NCBI RefSeq assembly: GCF_000702325.1
Contig: NZ_KL370891.1
Coordinates: forward strand, 1,879,306 to 1,943,305
DNA from: Thiomicrorhabdus sp. Milos-T2
Lineage (GTDB): Bacteria > Pseudomonadota > Gammaproteobacteria > Thiomicrospirales > Thiomicrospiraceae
Length of the DNA: 64,000 nucleotides
Direction of reading: 5' to 3'
Of the stretch, positions 37,688 through 43,574 are shown in pieces. The first letter of the stretch is position 1, and each line of letters begins with the position of its first letter. The notes beneath the pieces were generated by a model, which saw nothing but the letters and a program-made list of their open reading frames with translations, did not search any database and was not told where the DNA came from. The translations under genes were made by a program, and so were the position numbers.

Positions 37688-37883
37688 TGTTTGGTTTCCA
37701 TCACTTTTAATATTGGTTAATTTTAAACTGTTTTACACCCAACTTTTATTTAGTTTGGGTAGAATGGAGGTTTGATAGCGTATTTATCTTACTTTTTGAG
37801 AGCTTTCATGAGAGTGATTCATGCTAGGCGCTCTTTTACTTTGTCATAACTTTGCCATAACTTAGCCATAACAGAAACTGAAC

Positions 37884-39140
37884 ATGTCGATAACAAAATT
37901 TCATATTAAGAACATTCTAAGCATTGTGCTTTTAACTTTTGCACTGTTAGCTTTTTTAAGCGTTAATGCTCACGCCGAATCCAAAAGTTTTACAGCTTCA
38001 GAACAAGGGTTTAAGGTATGGTTAAACGACTTTAAAAAACAAGCTTTGCAAAAAGGTATTTCTCAAAGCACACTAGATAAAGCGTTTAAAAATATTAAGC
38101 TCAACGCTAATGTTCTAAAATCAGATAAAAAACAACCTGAATTCACTCAGACTTTTTTTGAATATTTTAACCGTGCGGTCAGTAAACACCGTGTACAAAA
38201 TGGGTTAAAAAAATACCAAGAGCACAAAGAACTGCTTGATAAAGTCACTAAAAAATATGGGGTACCTGGGCGTTACTTAGTCGCTTTTTGGGGCATGGAA
38301 ACCAACTACGGTAGCTATACTGGAAATATTCCCATTATAGAATCCCTAGCCACCTTAGCTTATGACCCTCGTCGCAGCCAATTTTTTACCACCCAATTAA
38401 TGAGTGCCTTAACCATTTTAAATAAAGGCCATGTCACCTTAAAACAGATGAAAGGTTCATGGGCAGGTGCGATGGGACAATGCCAATTCATGCCTTCTAA
38501 CTACTTAAAATATGCTGTTGATGGTGATGGTGACGGTAAAATTAATCTTTGGGATAGTTTGCCCGATGTCTTCTACTCAGCCGGGCATTTTTTACAACAA
38601 CTGGGTTGGCAAAAAGAACAAAACTGGGGCCGAGAGGTTTCTCTTCCAAAAGGGTTTGATTACGCTTTAGCTGATAACAAAACTGCCCGCACTCTAAATG
38701 CTTGGCAAAAAATGGGCATTACCTTAGCCGATGGACGAAACCTACCCAAAGAAGATATGCAAGCCCGTTTACTCTTAGTAAGTGATTATCGTGGCCCCGC
38801 ATTTCTGGTTTATCAAAACTTTAAAGTCATTAAACGCTGGAACAATGCAGACAAATATGCGGTAGCGGTAGGCCATCTTGCCGATCGAATTGTTAAACGC
38901 CCACCGTTAACTAAACAAAAACCTAAAAACGATAAAGGAATAAGCCATACTCAGATAAAAGAGATTCAAACCTTATTGACTCAATTAGGTTATAACGTAG
39001 GTAAACCAGATGGTATTGCCGGAAGTAAAACCCGTAACGCTTTACGTGATTACCAAAGTAAACATAATCTGCCTGCTGATGGATTTGCCAGCGTTAGAAT
39101 GTTAAAAATTTTAAAAACTTCAAAAACCAAGGCCCAGTAA
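37884..39140 (+). CDS. Lytic murein transglycosylase B family protein with peptidoglycan-binding domain
   Basis: This is a periplasmic enzyme that cleaves the glycan strands of peptidoglycan. The signal peptide ends at AHA (about residue 31). The MltB-type catalytic domain includes VPGRYLVAFWGMETNYGSYTG with the catalytic Glu near 138, GSWAGAMGQCQFMPSNYLKYAVDGDGDGKINLWDSLPD, and SAGHFLQQLGWQ. The last 65 residues form a PG-binding-1 domain (IKEIQTLLTQLGYNVGKPDGIAGSKTRNALRDYQ). No lipobox, so it is soluble or loosely attached. Length is 418 residues. Confidence 0.92.
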   Translation: MSITKFHIKNILSIVLLTFALLAFLSVNAHAESKSFTASEQGFKVWLNDFKKQALQKGISQSTLDKAFKNIKLNANVLKSDKKQPEFTQTFFEYFNRAVSKHRVQNGLKKYQEHKELLDKVTKKYGVPGRYLVAFWGMETNYGSYTGNIPIIESLATLAYDPRRSQFFTTQLMSALTILNKGHVTLKQMKGSWAGAMGQCQFMPSNYLKYAVDGDGDGKINLWDSLPDVFYSAGHFLQQLGWQKEQNWGREVSLPKGFDYALADNKTARTLNAWQKMGITLADGRNLPKEDMQARLLLVSDYRGPAFLVYQNFKVIKRWNNADKYAVAVGHLADRIVKRPPLTKQKPKNDKGISHTQIKEIQTLLTQLGYNVGKPDGIAGSKTRNALRDYQSKHNLPADGFASVRMLKILKTSKTKAQ

Positions 39141-39184
39141 ACATCCATAACTAGTTTTACCGGGTTAGATGCAAGGATAGCATC

Positions 39185-39436
39185 ATGGATAAGATTGATA
39201 ATGACTCTACAAAAAAATCGGTAAAAAATAACAGCACACTTTTTAATTGCCAATCCGCAAAACAAACTGGCAAAGAGACTTGTGACGAAACGGCCTATTT
39301 ATTCTGGAAAATACAAAGCCGCCTTGCCAAGTTATCAAACCGATTAAGAGCTGAAAAACATATTGTTTTGGATAAACAAACTCATGTTTCTGAAAAAAAT
39401 ACCTTACCAGAACCCTGCCAAGATAAAGGTGATTAA
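39185..39436 (+). CDS. Hypothetical small polar protein
   Basis: This is an 83-residue open frame starting at ATG 39185 with AAGGAT nearby. It is highly charged, has three Cys and no membrane segment or signal. The middle (ETAYLFWKIQSRLAKLSNRLRAEKHIV) is predicted helical. It follows the transglycosylase gene by 44 bp and overlaps the end of the convergent PqiA-like gene by four bases. I recognise no family. It may be a real downstream partner or a chance frame; base composition resembles the neighbours. Confidence 0.4.
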   Translation: MDKIDNDSTKKSVKNNSTLFNCQSAKQTGKETCDETAYLFWKIQSRLAKLSNRLRAEKHIVLDKQTHVSEKNTLPEPCQDKGD

Positions 39437-40044
39437 ACCTTTTTTATCAATAATTGACTCGATAATATCGAAAGCAAACAATAGCCAAGAAAATAGTAAA
39501 AACCATTTTCTAAGGTAATTTCAGTTTGTAATAATGTTGAAGTACCAGAACTGGCTTTAATGGCTAAAAAAGAGATAATCAAAGCCATCACAAAAACATC
39601 TGCCATCGACCACTTACTTAATAATCCACTTGAATTTCTTAAAAACTGTGACAATTCAGTATTTTTAAATAGGCTTGAACTCGCTAATAAAGCCAACTTA
39701 ATAACGGGAACAACCAAACTAAAAAACACAATCAAAAAAGCCACTAATAAATTGCCTTCCTGCCATAAGCTCTGTGAGGTTCCCAAAATACTTTTAGACG
39801 TATCTTGAATAACCACGGAACCACTTACCTGAATTTGATTTAACACCTCCATCGTCATAGGCATTAAAAAATTAGGAATTGAACCACTCGTCAAAATGGC
39901 TTCTTTACCCAACACCGTTAACTCAGCTTTATCTAACGTTGTTGTGATATGTAAAACAGGTTCAGTAATACCCGGAATTAATAGTACATAAGCCAAAATA
40001 AGAATAACCAAACCTAAAATCAAACGAAGATTCACAACATTCAC
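39433..40044 (-). CDS. PqiA-like (paraquat-inducible protein A family) membrane protein
   Basis: The protein has about 203 residues and four membrane segments (about 8-27, 85-110, 137-160 and 172-190 of the product). SLVVPVIKLALL and SKWSMADVFVMALIISFLAIKASS are the PqiA-family signatures. E. coli PqiA works with the MCE protein PqiB in lipid movement across the envelope. This is a single-domain version without a pqiB neighbour. There is no ATG: GTG at 40044, with GGAG upstream, is my choice; TTG at 40059 and GTG at 40035 are alternatives. The left gene end overlaps the small frame by four bases. Confidence 0.75.
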   Translation of the reverse strand: MNVVNLRLILGLVILILAYVLLIPGITEPVLHITTTLDKAELTVLGKEAILTSGSIPNFLMPMTMEVLNQIQVSGSVVIQDTSKSILGTSQSLWQEGNLLVAFLIVFFSLVVPVIKLALLASSSLFKNTELSQFLRNSSGLLSKWSMADVFVMALIISFLAIKASSGTSTLLQTEITLENGFYYFLGYCLLSILSSQLLIKKV

Positions 40045-40123
40045 AACCTTATGCTCCAAATATAAAGATTTGATTATACGAATAAAATATCAAACCACAA
40101 ATACTCTAAACCCTATAAAAGTT

Positions 40124-40135
40124 ACCAGGCCTGGT
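40124..40135. repeat. 12-bp palindrome ACCAGGCCTGGT, copy 11
   Basis: Exact copy upstream of the PqiA-like gene, near the left edge of the cassette cluster. Confidence 0.9.
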
Positions 40136-40192
40136 ATGCCTTTTAGCCGACCATATTTATGTAAGCTTATTGTAGCTATGGTTTTTCGGTTT

Positions 40193-40225
40193 AGAAAAAG
40201 GGGCCCAGTAAAAGGGGGCAGCGAA
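40193..40225. repeat. Remnant of the GGGGTCAGT-type element
   Basis: AAAAAGGGGCCCAGTAAAAGGGGGCAGC resembles one end of the inverted-repeat element at 40668. It cuts off the attC-like site of the last cassette. Confidence 0.45.
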
Positions 40226-40230
40226 CATTT

Positions 40231-40255
40231 GTCCGGTTGAGCCGTTTGTTATGTG
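40231..40255 (-). other. Truncated attC-like site after the YkvA cassette gene
   Basis: On the minus strand CACATAACAAACGGCTCAACCGG has the left half of an attC: an R''-type box ending TAAC and an L''-type CTCAACC. The right half is missing. The gene's TAA stop lies inside the R'' box. Confidence 0.55.
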
Positions 40256-40641
40256 ATAAATTCATGATAAAACCACTGACCAGATAATAATAAGATTGTA
40301 AGCCAAATAAAAATAAAAATGAAAGCAGCAGTATAGCTTGTTGGTCTTTCTGTAGATTGCAGAGCTTTTATTTTGGCCGCCTCAATTATTTCAGGTGGTG
40401 TTAAATGTATTATGAGCGCTAAACCAAGAGGCACAATAATAATGTCATCAAGCAAACCCACTATAGGTATGAAGTCGGGAATTAAATCAATTGGACTTAA
40501 TGCATAAGCAGCGACAAGAATAGCAATTATTCTAATATACATTGGAAGATTAGGATCACGAGATGCAAAATATACTGTAAGTGTCTGCTTTTTTAGCTCC
40601 TTAGCTTTTTGTTTCACAACTTCAAATGTCACAATTGCCAT
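40249..40641 (-). CDS. YkvA-family (DUF1232) membrane protein, cassette-borne
   Basis: The protein has 130 residues. The DUF1232 core reads LPMYIRIIAILVAAYALSPIDLIPDFIPIVGLLDDIIIVPLGLALIIHLTPPEII, with two close membrane segments; a third helix is near the C terminus (AAFIFIFIWLTILLLSGQWFYHEFI). The function of this family is not established. The gene lies between GTTATGTG on its upstream side and a partial attC on its downstream side, so I read it as an integron cassette gene. AGGTAG precedes the ATG. Confidence 0.8.
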   Translation of the reverse strand: MAIVTFEVVKQKAKELKKQTLTVYFASRDPNLPMYIRIIAILVAAYALSPIDLIPDFIPIVGLLDDIIIVPLGLALIIHLTPPEIIEAAKIKALQSTERPTSYTAAFIFIFIWLTILLLSGQWFYHEFIT

Positions 40642-40652
40642 CTACCTAATTT

Positions 40653-40660
40653 CACATAAC
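40653..40660 (-). other. Cassette boundary box GTTATGTG
   Basis: On the minus strand CTCAACGTTATGTG begins the YkvA cassette. It looks like the R' end of a recombination site whose other part was separated by the inserted GGGGTCAGT element. Confidence 0.45.
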
Positions 40661-40667
40661 GTTGAGA

Positions 40668-40791
40668 AAAGGGGTCAGTGAGAAAAGGAGTCAATACCCT
40701 TAAAACATATATTAAAGAAAATTTATAATCATTATTCAATAAATTCAATAAGATATAATCTTTCTTGAAACTAAAGAGTACTGACCCCTTT
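40668..40791. mobile_element. Small inverted-repeat element with GGGGTCAGT ends
   Basis: This element is about 124 bp with ends AAAGGGGTCAGT and ACTGACCCCTTT. Inside the left end the motif partly repeats (AAAAGGAGTCA). The interior is AT-rich with no coding frame. It sits between two cassettes and separates the halves of their recombination sites. Such GGGGTCA ends are often seen near REP-type or IS200-like transposases, but none is in the window. Confidence 0.65.
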
Positions 40792-40815
40792 ATGTTCTTT
40801 ATCTATTACTATGGA

Positions 40816-40861
40816 AGCTAACGACCAAGCGAAGCCGTCTGGGTTGCGCGCCTTGTTATGC
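40816..40861 (-). other. Degenerate attC-like site (after the coiled-coil cassette gene)
   Basis: On the minus strand GCATAACAAGGCGCGCAACC...GTTAGCT. R''-type (GCATAAC) and R'-type (GTTAGCT) boxes are 46 bp apart. The stop codon TAA of the gene is part of the R'' box. The inner arms pair poorly. Confidence 0.55.
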
Positions 40862-41335
40862 GCCGATACTTTGCGATTTATCGAGCAATTCTGTATACAC
40901 TCTAGTTTCTTTTTCAACGTCTGCCTCCATACGAACCCTCAACCTATGGATATCAGTTTGCGCTTCGCTATGAAGCTCAATACTTGCGCCACCACCCACG
41001 GCTTCTGCAATTCTTCGTTGCTCTTCCTCAGTTTCCTTATAATTCTGTAGCAGTAAAAGATTATTGCGTAATCTATATATTTCTTTTTCAGAAGAGTCTA
41101 CAAGCTGAGGGTATTGTTGGAGCAGCATTATTTTTTGCGCCGTCACAAGCGCAAGCTTCCCTACTACCGCATTCTTCCTCTCTATCTCCACAAGTATATC
41201 CATACGGCGCATTGCTTTTTCTACTTTTTCTGCCGCTCGTTCCGCGCGCGCGGCGCGCCAATTCGCGGCAGCCGACAAGATAACGGCCAAAGCTGCTATG
41301 AATTCTGCGGCGTACTCTTGTACTATCTCGACCAA
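40856..41335 (-). CDS. Hypothetical coiled-coil protein, cassette-borne
   Basis: I do not recognise a family. The 159 residues begin with a hydrophobic stretch (FIAALAVILSAAANW, about 12-26) that could anchor it in the membrane. Long helices rich in A, R, E and K follow (RAARAERAAEKVEKAMRRMDILVEIERKNAV and EEEQRRIAEAV), fitting a coiled coil. Its base composition is clearly more GC-rich than the neighbouring chromosome. The TTG start at 41335 follows AAGGA at a proper distance, about 25 bases after the cassette boundary GTTATGC. The stop lies in the attC-like box. Confidence 0.65.
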   Translation of the reverse strand: MVEIVQEYAAEFIAALAVILSAAANWRAARAERAAEKVEKAMRRMDILVEIERKNAVVGKLALVTAQKIMLLQQYPQLVDSSEKEIYRLRNNLLLLQNYKETEEEQRRIAEAVGGGASIELHSEAQTDIHRLRVRMEADVEKETRVYTELLDKSQSIGA

Positions 41336-41353
41336 GATATATTCCTTATAGGT

Positions 41354-41396
41354 GCATAACGGGTTGGCAATGCAATCTATTAGCCCCCCGTTATGA
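41354..41396 (-). other. Compact attC-like hairpin
   Basis: On the minus strand TCATAACGGGGGGCTAAT...ATTGCCAACCCGTTATGC. CGGG pairs with CCCG, and GGC[T]AAT pairs with ATTGCC leaving one unpaired T, an arrangement like the extrahelical base of attC sites. At 43 bp it is shorter than typical. Confidence 0.5.
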
Positions 41397-41414
41397 GTGA
41401 CCGCTTGCGGTCGC

Positions 41415-41519
41415 TCATAACGCCCAGCTCACCGCGCGTAGTAATGTTGGCGACTTTACTGCGTGTTTTTGCAGGAAAGGTGCAAACATTACGGAGTCCG
41501 GTGTAGCTGTTTGTTAAGA
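41415..41519 (-). other. attC-like recombination site (105 bp)
   Basis: On the minus strand TCTTAACAAACAGCTACACC opens the site and GGTGAGCTGGGCGTTATGA closes it. R'' and R' (TTAAC/GTTA) and the arms CAGCTACACC/GGTGAGCTG pair. The centre holds a further stem (GTAATGTTTGCACC with a partner). It begins six bases after the stop of the lipoprotein cassette gene. Confidence 0.75.
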
Positions 41520-41525
41520 CATTTT

Positions 41526-42008
41526 TCATTCGAAGACTTTACTCAACAAATTTTCATCTATTAGATATATAGCGTCTTCAATTGTCGGTGCCGGTAACAT
41601 TTGATCCCATGACCAACGCCACGTACCTAGAATTTTATTTTCTTTCCGATCTCTAACCGATGCAGCAATTAACCTAATTCTATCTTGTATAGGCTGATAA
41701 CCAAGTATTAGTTCATATCTGTTAGTAGACTCACTTACATTGCTATATATAGTTTCTGTCTGAGAATCATTATGAATTTTTATAGCTTTGTTAGCCTCTT
41801 CGGTGCTTAGAGCAACCTTATAACCGATTGACTCAAGAATCATTTTAAGCTCAATGGTAATAAGCAAAGGATCTTGGGATAAATTTACATAAAGCTCTTT
41901 TGGGCCTGTAGCTTTGCTAGCAATTTTTACCTTATTTACACCGCATGAAGTTATAAAAAGTGAAATAAGCAAAATGAACAAAACTTTTGAGATTGATTGT
42001 GGAAGCAC
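41526..42008 (-). CDS. Hypothetical lipoprotein, cassette-borne
   Basis: The protein has 160 residues and a lipoprotein signal with lipobox ITSC (Cys near 22). The mature part has mixed strands and helices (PKELYVNLSQDPLLITIELKMILESIGYKVALSTEEANKAI; YELILGYQPIQDRIRLIAASVRDRKENKILGTWRW). It is reminiscent of small envelope lipoproteins, but I cannot assign a family. The start is GTG at 42008 with AGGAG upstream. It lies between two well-formed attC-like sites, which marks it as an integron cassette gene. Confidence 0.75.
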   Translation of the reverse strand: MLPQSISKVLFILLISLFITSCGVNKVKIASKATGPKELYVNLSQDPLLITIELKMILESIGYKVALSTEEANKAIKIHNDSQTETIYSNVSESTNRYELILGYQPIQDRIRLIAASVRDRKENKILGTWRWSWDQMLPAPTIEDAIYLIDENLLSKVFE

Positions 42009-42023
42009 GAATTCTCCTTTTGG

Positions 42024-42113
42024 CTCTAACGCCTTGCTAACCGGCAGGCAAAGCGCAGCTTTGACTGTCCAGCGGAGCCGAAGGCGTAGCGATGGTTGAG
42101 CAACTTGTTATAT
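42024..42113 (-). other. attC-like recombination site (90 bp)
   Basis: This is the best-formed site. On the minus strand ATATAACAAGTTGCTCAACC is the left half and GGTTAGCAAGGCGTTAGAG the right. Boxes TAAC/GTTA and arms TTGCTCAACC/GGTTAGCAA are complementary with one unpaired base. GCGTTAG is the usual crossover box. It starts 15 bases after the upstream cassette gene. Confidence 0.8.
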
Positions 42114-42128
42114 TCATTTTACGCCCCT

Positions 42129-42527
42129 CTACAATAAATATGGCTCTAATAATTGTTTGTTTTGCTTTGTGAGTTTGGGAGTACTCCATGAGCCAGTTTT
42201 AATATACGTTTTGTCTGATATACGATGCTCCAGTTGATTTAACACTTCATCGTGTGGATATAGATATACGTCGCCGTCTGAAATAAAACACATATAGATA
42301 TTTTTACCGACGTACTTCTTGCTGAATGAGAGACGACCTTTCAGCTGAACTTTTATATCAGTAACACCATCAGCATGGACTCCGATGAAATCAGCACCTT
42401 GCCAATCGTTGTTGAGCCACATTGTAGTAAAGCCATAATCTGCCAATTTGGCTGAAACCTTTTGAAAGTTGTACATTTCCTTAGCTTTTGAGTTTAACTC
42501 TGAATACACAATTTTCTCGAATTTCAT
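42129..42527 (-). CDS. Hypothetical protein with possible nuclease-like core, cassette-borne
   Basis: From ATG 42527 (GAGAG upstream) the product has 132 residues. The segment KLADYGFTTMWLNNDWQGADFIGVHADGVTDIKVQLKGRLSF carries GAD-F followed by a VQLKGR strand. That spacing is like the D...(E/Q)xK pattern of PD-(D/E)XK nuclease folds. This is a weak resemblance from reading alone, with no confirmed catalytic residue set. It is the first gene of the cassette cluster in transcription order. The frame is open to 42551, across the cassette boundary. Confidence 0.7.
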   Translation of the reverse strand: MKFEKIVYSELNSKAKEMYNFQKVSAKLADYGFTTMWLNNDWQGADFIGVHADGVTDIKVQLKGRLSFSKKYVGKNIYMCFISDGDVYLYPHDEVLNQLEHRISDKTYIKTGSWSTPKLTKQNKQLLEPYLL

Positions 42528-42542
42528 TGCGATCTCTCGTGC

Positions 42543-42549
42543 ATATAAC
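42543..42549 (-). other. Cassette cluster edge box GTTATAT
   Basis: On the minus strand AATGTTATATGC stands 16 bases before the first cassette start and has the GTTRRRY-like form of a crossover box. It may be the old attachment point of the cluster. Confidence 0.4.
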
Positions 42550-42623
42550 ATTTATTATAAGGCACATTCGCCCGAGTATTTCATATTGAAAACGTTTTCA
42601 GGACTATATGCCTTAGTATTAAT

Positions 42624-42647
42624 AAAAACCTGTAGTTTTTACAGGTT
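42624..42647 (-). terminator. Candidate terminator downstream of lspA
   Basis: On the minus strand AACCTGTA-AAAAC-TACAGGTT followed by TTTTTATT. It is 314 bp past lspA, so earlier 3' ends are possible. Confidence 0.55.
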
Positions 42648-42869
42648 ATCTTGTATTACATACATTTTAAGGCCTAGTAAAAACAACTTTCAATGTAATT
42701 TACCTTAAAAAAACCATAAATATAGATTTTTTACTTATAGGCATCGTAATAAATCTATTCAAGTAATTAGGGCTAGAGTTAAATCATCTTGAATTTATCA
42801 ATAACTTCAACAGGTTAAATACTGAGTCTCAGTTTAACCAAATTACACTTAACCTTAAAACAAAAAACA

Positions 42870-42881
42870 ACCAGGCCTGGT
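42870..42881. repeat. 12-bp palindrome ACCAGGCCTGGT, copy 12
   Basis: Exact copy 79 bp downstream of the lspA stop. Confidence 0.9.
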
Positions 42882-42960
42882 AAGACGTTGGTCGTTTTGA
42901 TGTAACTTTATTGGTGAATGATTAATTTATGATTCACTCTAATTCACTATGATTTATAAG

Positions 42961-43464
42961 CTATGCTAGCTTCTTTTCTCTTGGTTTTAGAATGAATTCT
43001 GAAAGAATTAACAGGCCTGCTCCAATGGTAATGGCAATATCGGCGACATTAAAGGTGGCATAGTGCCAGCTGCCTATATAAAAATCGACAAAATCAGTGA
43101 CTCGCCCTGCAATAAAACGGTCTATAACATTACCCACAGCCCCACCTAACACAAGGTTAATACCCCAAACTTCTGCGGTGATTTTATTGGGTAGTTTTGA
43201 TAACCAAAACATTAAAATTGCACTAACAACTAAAGCCAGGCCTGCAAAAAACCATCGTTGCCAACCGCCCATATCCGCCAAAAAGCTAAAGGCGGCACCG
43301 TAGTTATAAGCCAACGTCCAGTTTAGGTTTGGCATAACCGCAACAGGCTCTCCAAAGGTTAAATTGCTCACAGCAATGTATTTTGTCATTTGGTCTAAAA
43401 CAATGACGACAACTGCAAACCAAACCGTTTTTAGAGCACTTGAACTCAAGTTATTTTCTGACAT
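42961..43464 (-). CDS. lspA: Lipoprotein signal peptidase II
   Basis: LspA removes the signal peptide of prolipoproteins after lipid attachment. It has 167 residues with four membrane helices. The two catalytic Asp lie in GNVIDRFIAGRVTDFVDF and FNVADIAITIGAGLLIL. VLDQMTKYIAVSNL is the N-terminal family motif. It is the last of the murJ-ribF-ileS-lspA row. Spacers to neighbours are long, and the one to ileS contains a CACGAAG repeat. The lipoproteins in this window (adaptor, LptE, DUF302 protein) would be its substrates. Confidence 0.96.
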   Translation of the reverse strand: MSENNLSSSALKTVWFAVVVIVLDQMTKYIAVSNLTFGEPVAVMPNLNWTLAYNYGAAFSFLADMGGWQRWFFAGLALVVSAILMFWLSKLPNKITAEVWGINLVLGGAVGNVIDRFIAGRVTDFVDFYIGSWHYATFNVADIAITIGAGLLILSEFILKPREKKLA

Positions 43465-43504
43465 TTTGTTTCCAATTTAATATAAAACTCAATAGTCGAT
43501 ATAA

Positions 43505-43571
43505 AAACACGAAGGTCAAAGTTTTATATTTCAAAAAAACTTCGTGCCTTCGTGTCTTCGTGGTTCACATT
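43505..43571. repeat. Paired CACGAAG repeat, short form
   Basis: AAAACACGAAGGTCAAAGTTTTATATTTC and AACTTCGTGCCTTCGTGTCTTCGTGG are inverted halves only about 20 bp apart, in the ileS-lspA spacer. Confidence 0.7.
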
Positions 43572-43574
43572 TTA

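Larger units (their letters stand above)
42550..42960. other. Gene-free spacer between the cassette cluster and lspA
   Basis: About 410 bp of AT-rich sequence. It holds GAAAACGTTTTC (a 12-bp perfect palindrome at 42588), a terminator-like hairpin at 42624 and a copy of the ACCAGGCCTGGT palindrome at 42870. I see no integrase gene or remnant here. Confidence 0.5.

Noticed and set aside
40811-41359. Plus-strand open frames in the cassette region
   Set aside because: They overlap the minus-strand gene that has a ribosome site, a cassette-type leader and a following attC-like site; they have none of these.
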